Source of the DNA: Paratinospora sagittata
Lineage: Eukaryota; Streptophyta; Magnoliopsida; Ranunculales; Menispermaceae
DNA length: 64,000 nt
Assembly: GCA_035771175.1 (NCBI GenBank)
Contig: CM069597.1
Span: 44,450,712-44,514,711, forward strand
Direction: 5' to 3'
The notes below the pieces were generated by a model. That model was given only the letters and a program-made list of their open reading frames with translations. It was not told where the DNA came from and ran no database searches. Below are positions 46,961 to 56,415 of the stretch, piece after piece; the stretch's first letter is position 1; each line of letters begins with the position of its first letter. Position numbers and translations under genes: made by a program.

Positions 46961-47737
46961 CAGAATGCAAGATGGAATAGGTGGCCTAACTCCTCTGTCC
47001 ATGTATTTAATGGTCAATAGGTTTTTGTTAAAAGCCTAAAATCGGATGCAAAATATATATCTAAAAATATATCAAAGTTATTAACGTGGCAATACACCAT
47101 CATAAAAAAAATAAAATAAAAAAATCCACTGCCCACCAAACACTGCATCAGCCTAAATATAATTTTTGTGTCCTAAAAATATTTATATTTTTCTAATCCT
47201 CAATTTTTAACCCATCTACGATCAATTTTCATCAATTAAAATGTCCCCAAAAAAATAATAAAATGAAACAGTTATTAGTATTTGGGGCCAATGAATCGAA
47301 ATTTAAAATCTAAGAAAATCCAAATAAAAAATATATAACCATTTAAAATTTTAGTTCACTTAAGGACTAATTAAGTTTTTGACAAATCTGCCAGCTAAAG
47401 TTATTCTTTTTTTTCCTGAAAAACTAGCTGAAGTTATCTAATAAATCAATTAACCAGACAATTGATCCCAAAATTAATCGATCGATCCATTAAATTAATT
47501 ACAAATTTAGCTCAAGTCAACTAAACATTTTTCCAACTACATGAGATTAGTTGAGTTGAGTAAATTTGTAAATAAATTGATCAAGTGATCGATTAATTAC
47601 AAATTTAGCTGTTAAACAATAATTAGTACAAATTTACCAGCTAATTTCCATGACCTATAGATTGATCATTAAATAATTAACTAATAAATTGCACATATAT
47701 CTATTGAATAGTTTACCACAAATTTTAAATAGATGTT
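46961..47737. other. Spacer, nothing recognised
   Basis: AT-rich DNA with local repeats of AATTAATTACAAATTTAGCT (near 47491 and 47596). No gene. Confidence 0.5.
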
Positions 47738-48028
47738 TGTTTTTCAAATAGAATTTGAGGAAAGAAAACAAGAACTCTCAGAACATTATATTGTAAACTT
47801 CTCTTGAGTAGATAGAATGATTTTATTCACACTAATATTCATTAAGGTCATTCTATTTATACAAGCAGTCAAGTGAAGCTTCTTTACAAGCTAAACTGAT
47901 TTATAAACATTAATAACCATATAGCAGCACGTAGCGGATTAACCAATTCAATTGATATCTCAACTAATAAACTATTGTAACCAACACTCAATTAATAGTC
48001 AATTGAGTGTTATCCAGTGGCATCAACA
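47738..48028 (-). repeat. Candidate 3' LTR of the second copia element
   Basis: TG...CA ends. On the minus strand it starts TGTTGATGCCACTGGATAAC right after the polypurine-like tract and ends CTATTTGAAAAACA. No second copy exists in the window, so the outer border is provisional. Confidence 0.5.
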
Positions 48029-50629
48029 CTAGCATCCTCCCTCAAGCATAAGGGGGAGATTTGCACATTAAGCTTGTGACAGATAGATGTAAATTGAGGA
48101 GTTGAGAGGGCTTTTGTTAGAATATCAACAACTTGATCCACAATAGGAACATGGTTGATCAATAGCTATTTTGAGCTACTTTGTCTTGCACAAAGCCTAA
48201 GTCTAACTCAATAGGTTTAATATGAGCATGGAGAATAGGATTATGGGCCATAACAATGGTGCTTTGATTATCACACCAAATAGCATGCTTATGAGGCCAA
48301 GGAATGTGCAATTCTTGAAGATTGTACACAAGATATTCAGCTACCGGTGAAGCAAAACTCCTATACTCAGCTTCAGTCTAAGATCATGAAATAGTATGAT
48401 GTTTCTTGGCACTCCAAGTGACCAAATTAGGACCAAGGAAAACGCAATAACCCAATGTAGATTTTCCGTCATCTGAGTTAGACGCCCAGTCGGCATCAGA
48501 CACACCTGATAATATTAAAACCAACAAATTGTGTAACATGCTTGGCAAGCTGGAGACCTAGTGAAGCAGACCCTTTAAAGTACCTCCGGATTCTTGTAAC
48601 AACTTTCCAATGGTCTGTCAAGGGACTTTACATGAATTGGCATACTTTATTAATAGAATCAGTTATACCAAGTCTTGTAATTGTCACATATTACAATACA
48701 CCAATAATAGATCTATACTCAAGACGCATTAGAGTAGATCTCCTCTATACAATGACAGAGAATGGCTAGTGTTAGACACCATAGGAGAAGGATAGGATTT
48801 TGCATAGGCCATATTACTAGAGTAAGTCCTGAATATATTTGTTGTGTGAGAGATGAAGTCCCTGACTTGTGGAACTTACTTTAATTCCCAAAGAAATAAT
48901 GAAAAGGTCCAAGATCCTTAAGGAAAAAACGCTTGTCCAGCTGATGAACTAGTTCATCAATTGCAATAGTCTAATTACTAATGATGATTATATCATCGAC
49001 ATAAACCAAAAGATATGTTAAATGATGTTTTGTGAATCTACAATACAAAGATTCATTAGCTTTACATGAGGCAAAACCAAGGTTATTGAGAGCAAAATGA
49101 AACTTGTCAAAACAAGCTATTCTTCAAACCCTGGTGGTTGGATCATACAAACCTCTTCTTCAAGCTTTCCATTCAGGAATGCATTATTAACATCAAATTG
49201 TCTCAAAGACCACCCCTTTTCACTTCAATAAAGTGTATAATTTGAATGGTACAGGGCTTAACAACTAGACCAAACATTTTTGAGAAAACAAAGCCTTCAA
49301 TTTGATGAAAACCTTTAGCAACTAATCTGGCTTTGTATTTGGAAATAGATCCATCACAATTTCTTTTAATTTTAAAAACTCATTTGCATCCTATGAGTTT
49401 CCATCTAGAAGGAGTTGGTACTAGTGACCATGTCTTGTTATTTTGCAATGCCTGAAATTCTTCTTCCATTTCCTCATGCCACAGAGGATGAGATAATGCT
49501 TCTTTTTATGTAGTTGGTTCATTCTAAACAATATGAGCAACCCAAGCTTTTGGCTTGTAAACAATATGAATAACCATTGGGCGAGAGTTAATGGTTGTCT
49601 AAGTAGCAACAGGATCAGTTGATACTTCATTATCAGTGCAAGGTTAAATTTCAATAGAAGAGTCAGCAGAAAGTTCTGTAGGAACATCAAATGATTCATT
49701 AGAGACAGGATTTGATATGCTATTTTGCTAAGTTGAGTTAATATGTTGATTTGGGTCAGGTCCCATAGAGTATCTCAAATGACTATGACTCGAAGTAAAA
49801 ACAATAGTGGGTGGAAATAACAGGGACATAATAGTCTTGTGAAGGACTTGAGTTGTTGTTGGTACTTGGTTTTTCACGGAAAAACTTGTTCATTGAACAC
49901 AACATGTCTCACCACAAAATTCTTGTCATTATTCCTCAAACACTTGTAGTCTTTGTATTTAGAACAATACCCTAGAAAGGTATCGGGACTGCTTCTGTAC
50001 TCTAATTTGTGTTTATTGAATGGTTGAAAATAGGGATATACTAAACACCTAAAAACTCTTAAGTAATTGTAATCAGGCTCAGTACCATATACAAGCATGA
50101 GTAAGGAGATTTACCATTGAGAATAGGCGTAGGCCTTCAATTTATGAGATAAGTAGTTGTATAGAATGCATCATCCCAATATTTAAGTGGCAGTGAAGCT
50201 TGTGCTAATAAAACTCAACCCAGTCTCAACTATACATCTGAGTTTTTTCTCAATCAAGCCATTTTGTTCATGGGTGTAAGGGCATGTGTTCTTCAATTGT
50301 ATTCCATAAGTAGTAAGGAATGAGGATAAAGCAAGAAACTTTTTGACATTATCAATCTGAAGGACTTCGATGTGGCGAGAAAAATAGAATTCTACTTGGG
50401 CTTTGAATTGAATGAAAATACTTGACAGTTCAGCTTTTGTCGCAACCCCCTTTGTAAGGTGATATCACGACCGACACAGAATATCACACGTGTCATAAGT
50501 TGACATATTAGACACTCTGTCAGCCTTAATCCATCAACACAACCTGTATAATCCACTCACATTCCATATAATTTCACCTGAAAAGTTTCTTTCATCCTCA
50601 TTTCATCCTTCTAATTTCAAGGTTATATA

Positions 50630-51032
50630 TGTCACACCCTGGGTTGCACAGCGTGCCCCCTACCCAGGTGCGGGCGCACCCCCTCGGGGCGAACGCCTAG
50701 CCATTATGGATCCATAATATTGTCCCATCTCGGCCAGCCACGCCGCACAAGGACGCCGGACACCGAGATCATTTATCCCCATTGGCTCAATGGGTACTCA
50801 AGTTGCGAAATCTAACCTTATGAGGAAGAGGTTGCGAGTTCGAACTTGGGGGAGGCCCTCCCTGTGCTGTGGATTGTGCAGGGGGATAAATGATCTCGGT
50901 GTCCGGCGTCCTTGTGCGGCGTGGCTGGCCGAGATGGGACAATATTATGGATCCATAATGGCTAGGCGTTCGCCCCGAGGGGGTGCGCCCGCACCTGGGT
51001 AGGGGGCACGCTGTGCAACCCAGGGTGTGACA
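50630..51032. mobile_element. Palindromic TG...CA element with tRNA-like core, copy 1
   Basis: 403 bp flanked by the 5-bp direct repeat ATATA (50625-50629 and 51033-51037). Left arm 50630-50780 and right arm 50882-51032 are 151 bp each and, comparing by eye base by base, perfectly complementary. Ends read TGTCACACCCTGGG...CCCAGGGTGTGACA. The 101-bp loop (50781-50881) has TGGCTCAATGGG at 50783-50794, matching the Pol III A-box consensus TRGYNNARNNGG at every position, and GTTCGAA at 50838-50844, a B-box core, at tRNA-like spacing. It has no poly(A), no coding and no direct LTRs. TG...CA ends with 5-bp duplications are typical of retroviral-type integrase, whereas the A/B boxes are typical of SINEs. 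I know no named family with this combination. Confidence 0.8.
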
Positions 51033-52690
51033 ATATACATGTTCGAATCTAAGTTATAACATAAATAAATAGTGTGATACATACATGTATATACACAAAA
51101 TTACAAGTTTGTCTTAACTCCTCAATACAGACATACATCTATCAAAATAGAAGTCACTCCTCTCGAGCCTTACCCTTGCCTTTGATGTCCTGTCCTGAAA
51201 AGATTGAGAGTTTGGGTGAACTACAACTAGCTCAGTAAATATTCTACCTATGACATTACATATGCATCAATAACAAAACATGACATTTAAAACAATATAA
51301 ACACCACCATTTTGCAAGCAAATAATCAAATACGAATATATGGCCAATATAGATTTCATCACATCCATCCATTTGCAAAACGAAGCAAAAGCCTAATGAA
51401 AAACCATACAATCATCACCTTTCATCCAAGTATTAGAATGGAACTTACCCCTTATTATGCATATATAAGGGTATCATCTAATCCTCTACATAGTCATCAT
51501 CAAGTAACCATTCTCGAGTTTTCATTCCTAACTAGGACAGCACCAGCCATAAATGTTGATCAACAACTCATGCAAGTCTTATTCCTAATAGGAATGTTAC
51601 TCATGTCTGGGATCAACTAAAGTCAAATCCAAGACATGTATCAATGTAAAACATTTCATGCTTTTAAAACATAAATGCAAGTACAATAACATGCTTACAT
51701 TTCACAAAGACATTTATACATATAATGTCATGCATAGGACCAAAGGTAAGAAATACTCACAGTAACTATATCTTCTCACCAAGACATACGACTCTACACA
51801 ACTACTGCACAAGCTTATCCCAATTTCAATTGATCACACCGCAAAATTTACCAAATTTTATCGTCCAATTTTTATAATTTTCACAATAGAATCACATTCA
51901 ACCACAATCCCCCAAAAAATCACACAAAAATGAGACTTTGGGCATGATCAAACCTCAGTTGCTTTAGCTGGACAAGTTTTGATCATTCCCCCACAAATAC
52001 CCCATGATTCAACCCAATTTTACATGTTATAGATTCATTGTTCATCAAGGCTTCATTTGGATACATAATCAAATACCAAAAGCCACGAAATTGGCACACC
52101 TCTAATTCTCCAATTTCGTCCAACCATCCACCAAATTCATCCAAAATCACATATGATGAACAAGTAGAGAAAAATAGTAAAAATTCATAATTTTCAGAGC
52201 AAAAGAAGCTTACCTTGGCTTCAATCTTCCAAACCTTAGCCCCCCTTTCATCTTTCCTACGTTTTCCTTCTCTTCTCTGAAAGAAACAACTCAAAATGAG
52301 GCAAAAAGAGCGAGAAACTTTTTATACTGGTGGGCAGACCACCACATCGATCATGCTAAAAACCTATCAAAACGCCCAGGAGCGCGGTTCTCCTAATCAG
52401 GAGCACACTCCCCATTGCCTAGAAAAATCGACTTCTCTGTGGAAACGCAAAGAACACGTTGCTCCATCTTAAGAGCACGCTCCCAAGGGGAGCAGTGCAC
52501 TTTAGTGGTGGCAGACTGAACTCTATTTTCTGGGATTGGAATGGTAGCGCGCTTCTCTAGGGTCTCGAGGTTCCTACAACACTAAGATACACATAAACAT
52601 TATATTTTACGGTCATCTATATACGTATATGCGTATAAATATATTTGACAATAAGTATAAGTCAATGTATAAGTTTGACTAGAAATATAA

Positions 52691-52936
52691 TGTCACACCC
52701 TGGGTTGCAAAGCGTGCCCCCTACCCAGGTGGGGGTGCACCCCCTCTGGGCGAACGCCTAGCCATTATGGATCCATAATATTATCCCATCCCGGTACAAC
52801 CACCGCCACACAAGGACGTCTCTTGTACACGAGATCATTTGTCCCCACTATTCACTCATGAATAGTGCAGGGCCTCCCCCAGAATCGAACTCACAACCTA
52901 TAGTTTGAATCTGAACTCTGAGTAGCCACTGAATTG
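52691..52936 (-). repeat. Copy A: single (non-palindromic) unit
   Basis: Reads on the minus strand as head (CAGTGGCTACTCAG, then GAGTTCGATTCTGG, A- and B-box-like), body (CACTATTCATGAG, ACAAATGATCTCG) and tail (GGCTAGGCGTTCGCC... CCCAGGGTGTGACA). It shows the unit from which the palindromic copies are built: tRNA-like head, body, conserved GC-rich tail. Confidence 0.7.
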
Positions 52937-52960
52937 GGCCTTATGTATACAAGGCCTTTT

Positions 52961-53460
52961 TGTCACACCCTGGGTTGCACAGCGTGCCCCCTACCCAGGT
53001 GCAGGCGCACCCCCTCGGGGCGAACGCCTAGCCATTATGGATCCATAATATTGTCCTATCGCCATGTAGCAACCCAACCGCAGCTGGTCTACATCGAAAC
53101 GATTATTTGTCCCTACTATTCCCTCATAAATAGTAAAGGGCCTCCTTAGGAATCGAACTCGAGACCTCCCTTAAGGAGTCTAATTTCGCATTCCTAGTAA
53201 CCACTGAGCAAATGGTTCAGTGGCTACTCAGAATGTGAAATTAGACTCCTTAAGGGAGGTCTCGAGTTCGATTCCTAGGGAGGCCCTGCACTATTCATGA
53301 ATAGTGGCAGACAAATAATCGTTTCGATGTAGACCAGCTGCGGTTGGGTTGCTACATGGCGATATGACAATATTATGGATCCATAATGGCTAGGAGTTCG
53401 CCCCGAGGGGGTGCGCCCACACTTGGGTAGGGGGCACGCTGTGCAACCCAGAGTGTGACA
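52961..53460. repeat. Copy B: full palindrome, arms about 245 bp
   Basis: Two units head to head around 53210 (CCACTGAGCAAATGGTTCAGTGG region). The right arm has A box TGGTTCAGTGGC (53213-53224) and B box GTTCGATTCC (53266-53275). The left arm carries the reverse complement of both. Arms differ at a handful of positions (for example GTCCTATC/GATATGAC and GGGCCTCC/GAGGCCCT contexts). Both arms carry the ATTATGGATCCATAAT palindrome in the body. Confidence 0.75.
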
Positions 53461-53491
53461 AAAAGGCCTTATGTATACATGAGGCCTTTTT

Positions 53492-53874
53492 TGTCACACC
53501 CTGGGTTGCACAGCGTGCCCCCTACCCAGGTGTGGGCGCACCCCATCGGGGCGAATGCCTAGCCATAGTACCACATAATATTGTCACATCTAGCCGAATT
53601 TGCGATACCCAACAGGGCCTTAGTAACGGACTAGATCATGTACCCCCACTATTCATGAATAGTGAAGGGCCTCCCCCAGAATCAAACTCGAGACCTCCCT
53701 TAAGGAGTCTAATTTCGCATTCTGAGTAGCCACTGAACCATTGGCTCAGTGGTTACTAGGAATGTGAAATCTAACTCCTTAAGGGAGATCTTGAGTTCGA
53801 TTCCTAGGGAGGCCCTGCATTATTCATAAATAGTAGCAGACAAATAATCGTTTCGATGTAGACCAACTGCGGTT
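53492..53874. repeat. Copy C: palindrome with truncated right arm
   Basis: Left arm is a full unit (body variant ATAGTACCACATAAT). Head-to-head centre is near 53740 (CCACTGAACCATTGGCTCAG). The right arm stops at CTGCGGTT, without the GC-rich tail, and runs into the ACATAAGGCCTTTT junction. Confidence 0.7.
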
Positions 53875-53888
53875 ACATAAGGCCTTTT

Positions 53889-54141
53889 TGTCACACCCTG
53901 GGTTGCACAGCGTGCCCCCTACCCAGGTGTGGGCGCACCCCCTCGGGGCGAACGCCTAGCTATAGTACCACATAATATTGTCCTAGGTAGGGACAAATAA
54001 TCGTTTCGATGTAGACCAGCTGCGGTTGGGTTGTTACATGGCGATAGGACAATATTATGTGGTACTATGGCTAGGCGTTCTCCCCGAGGGGGTGAGCTCA
54101 CACCTGGGTAGGGGGCACGCTGTGCAACCCAGAGTGTGACA
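53889..54141. repeat. Copy D: palindrome of tails, core deleted
   Basis: Left arm about 53889-53983 and right arm about 54045-54141 contain the GC-rich tail and part of the body. The tRNA-like heads are missing. Right arm ends CCCAGAGTGTGACA. Confidence 0.7.
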
Positions 54142-55349
54142 TATAAGGTCTTACAACTTTGGTCTGAATAGGAAAGATCCAAGTGTGCCTAGAATATGCA
54201 TCAAGAAAATTAACATAATATTGATAACCAATGAAAGAATACAAAGGCCAGGCCCCACACATCAGGAATAACTAATTCAAGTGGCATTTTATAAGATGTA
54301 GAAGACAAAGAAAGGGTTGTTTATGTGACTTGCTCATTTGGCAGACATGACAAACATATATGGATGATTTTAGAAGAAGAATTCTACATTTACGAAGAAC
54401 ATTGTGTGCAACAGTAGAGGATGAATGTCCCAATCTTTGATGTCGAAGAAAGTAATAAGAAAAACTAGTAGAATTATTCAATTTAACATGAGAATAACTA
54501 GGTAACGAAGATGATGTACAACTTTCTACAATTGGTTTATTATCAGTATTAGAAGATGCAATACATAGAATGTGTAATTTGGAATTAGATTAACCTGGCA
54601 AGGTAGAAGACAGGAGTGGAAGCTGCAAGACATAGAGACCATTTTTAGGAGCACCTTGAAGAAGAACCTTCTTCGAAACTTCACAAAACAGAAACCATAA
54701 TAAAATTCAAGAAAAACCTTGTTATTACTCACAAACTTAGACACACTTAGTGCGTTCTTGGTTATCCGAGGCATATGCAAGATGTTTATAAGAAGACAAA
54801 TATGTTTATTGTGTTTTGCAAAATTAGAACCAACAAAAGTAACATTCAGGCTTTAATCGTTTCCAACGTAGATTTTTTCCTTGCCATGGTAGTTAGCTTT
54901 GTTCAAGATATTAACACCATTAGTTGTGTAGTAATCTGTGGCTCTGCTTTCAAGACTCCACATTGGATCCATCACGATTTCACACCAGTCCCAACATTCT
55001 GCTATTGATTATTGTATGGTTAAAAGGATTGATCGAATCTGTAATAGCACCGTAATACACCATGTCTTGGTTTGTGACAGATTTAGCAAGGTTGCTTATT
55101 GTTGTTATAGAACTTGTACTTGCCCCTACTTTTCTTGGCACCTTGATTTCTAAAACGACCACCACCATTATTGTTATCATTATTGTTAAGAGTAGTTGAG
55201 TTACCTACATATCCTGTCTTATTAATAGTTATATTCACATTCATGAGTCACCTTGAGTATGCTAATCAAGTCTTGCCTCATGAGTTAGCAAGAAAGAAGT
55301 GATCTTTGGCACGATGTAACAGTTTGGCATCGATGTAATAGATGAGTTG

Positions 55350-55461
55350 AGCATTAATTATATAGTTAGTCTTCAATTAGTTAAACAAATATATGGAAAA
55401 AAAGAAGAAGATCTTCATACAGTCTTTATTGATTTAGAAAAAGCATATGATAGAGTTATTG
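55350..55461 (+). pseudogene. LINE reverse transcriptase scrap
   Basis: One frame reads LVKQIYGKKEEDLHTVFIDL and continues EKAYDRVI, the RT motif HTVFIDLEKAYDRVPRE of plant non-LTR elements. Only about 110 bp remain, with no upstream or downstream continuation recognised. Confidence 0.65.
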
Positions 55462-55947
55462 TTGGAAAAATGAGTTCTAAACCCTCATTTTCAAGTGAAT
55501 GAAAAAATGGAAATTGGGTATAAATTGTACCTATTCAAAGGAAGATGAAAATGTGTATGAAATAGATGTACCTATTCATATGATACATATTCATTTAAAT
55601 GGATGTTCTCGTTCGTATGACACATTCGTTCAAATCAATGTGTCTATTCTATCATGTATGGATATGTACATAGGACAGTGTCTCAATCTAATTTTGTCTC
55701 TTTGAATTACACTCTTTCGACAAATATAAATACTCACCGCTAAGACTCATTCATAATCTTTTTCAATTTCAACTTGCACTCTTCTTCATTTAGTCATTGT
55801 AAGTATAAGAGTATTACATATCTTGGTATGTGGTTCTTGTAATTTAGAATGCTATTATTATGAGAAGTGATCGCTATATCTTAGGAGATAGTCGTCAATA
55901 GAACATAAGCATCATTGTAAGACGAAATGGTCTTAAGGACATCTGGT
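55462..55947. other. Spacer, nothing recognised
   Basis: AT-rich sequence between the LINE scrap and the Mutator-like transposase piece. A small open frame (55499-55705) has no recognisable similarity. Confidence 0.45.
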
Positions 55948-56325
55948 CTAGCCTCGATAATTTTTGATCAATTTAGCCCTTATGCCAAAACACCGCCATT
56001 TCTGACAACTGCAAGTCCTATTAGAGAGATTCAAAACTTGCTTATGGTTGCCCCTATCCATATAAAACCCTCTACGACCAGTCATCACCTCAAACTCTCC
56101 TTGCACCCGATCAATAAATGTTACCTGATGTGCCTTTGATTTTTCATGCCATCGGTTGAGCAACGTCATTGCATACGTAGTATACGTTTGGCCTTGTTGC
56201 AAAGCTTCCTCGTACTCTTTTCTCCTTGATTCAAAGTATGCAATGCACCGATAGAAAGTCATTTGAACTAGAGCACATACTGGCAACATTCTAGCACCAT
56301 TGAGCACACCATTGAAACACTTTGC
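55948..56325 (-). pseudogene. Mutator-like (MULE) transposase, C-terminal part with SWIM finger
   Basis: The minus strand reads AKCFNGVLNGARMLPVCALV, then YAMTLLNRWHEKSKAHQV and CSCQKWRCFGI, the SWIM-type zinc finger that ends MuDR-family transposases (CxCx...CxH; the C/H continuation is lost). It continues the N-terminal part at 59897-61623; the two are separated by a gypsy LTR and leader. A 16-bp direct repeat (CATTGAAACACTTTGC) at 56310-56325 and 56400-56415 marks a local duplication at the junction with the gypsy leader. Confidence 0.8.
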
Positions 56326-56415
56326 ATTCAAGTAAACGAAAAAGGTTTTGAATTTTTCATATTGCAGTAAGAAATAATTAGGTGAAAATAATGTGTAATC
56401 ATTGAAACACTTTGC

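Larger units (their letters stand above)
52691..54141. mobile_element. Cluster of four palindromic-element copies with TATAA target duplication
   Basis: The cluster as a whole is bounded by TATAA at 52686-52690 and 54142-54146, so it counts as a single 1,451-bp insertion into the gypsy LTR. It contains copies A (52691-52936), B (52961-53460), C (53492-53874) and D (53889-54141). Copies are separated by nearly the same junction, TTATGTATACAAGGCCTTTT and variants. Shared junctions mean the cluster expanded by local duplication rather than by four separate insertions. Confidence 0.75.
50453..54155 (-). mobile_element. Gypsy solo LTR inserted in the copia integrase, itself carrying palindromic insertions
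   Basis: On the minus strand it begins TGTAAGACCTTATATTTCTA (interrupted by a later insertion after TTATA) and continues AGTCAAACTTATACATTGAC, matching the LTR at 24085. It ends GGTCGTGATATCACCTTACA. The terminal inverted pair TGTAAG/CTTACA is visible. Copia integrase coding abuts both ends. A candidate target duplication CTTTG is seen at 50450-50454 and 54157-54161 if the ends are trimmed by two bases, so the exact border is uncertain. Without its two nested insertions the LTR is about 1.84 kb. No internal gypsy coding exists, which suggests LTR-LTR recombination. Confidence 0.75.
47738..55250 (-). mobile_element. Second Ty1/copia element, decayed, split by a gypsy solo LTR
   Basis: Minus orientation. 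A candidate 3' LTR, 47738-48028 (TG...CA, 291 bp), is followed by a purine-rich tract (GCTTGAGGGAGGATGCTAG on the minus strand). RNase H pieces lie at 48520-48100 ([35 protein letters not shown]). RT lies at 49520-48930 (LWHEEMEEEFQALQNNKTWS, KYKARLVAKGFHQI, YVDDIII). Integrase C-terminal part lies at 50330-49870 (VFRCLVYPYFQPFNKHKLEY). After the interruption (50453-54155) come the integrase N-terminal part (HTWIFPIQTK) and GAG-pre-integrase (RHQRLGHSS, CHVCQMSKSHKQP) at 54180-54480. The gag zinc knuckle CQICHKPRHGVLRC is near 55100. Many stops and frameshifts. No 5' LTR or primer site was recognised beyond about 55250. Sequence differs from the copia element in the gene intron, so it is a different family. 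Confidence 0.8.

Noticed and set aside
50781..50881. A genuine tRNA gene in the palindrome loop
   Set aside because: A and B boxes are present, but no acceptor stem or anticodon arm pairing could be drawn; it is a tRNA-like promoter core.
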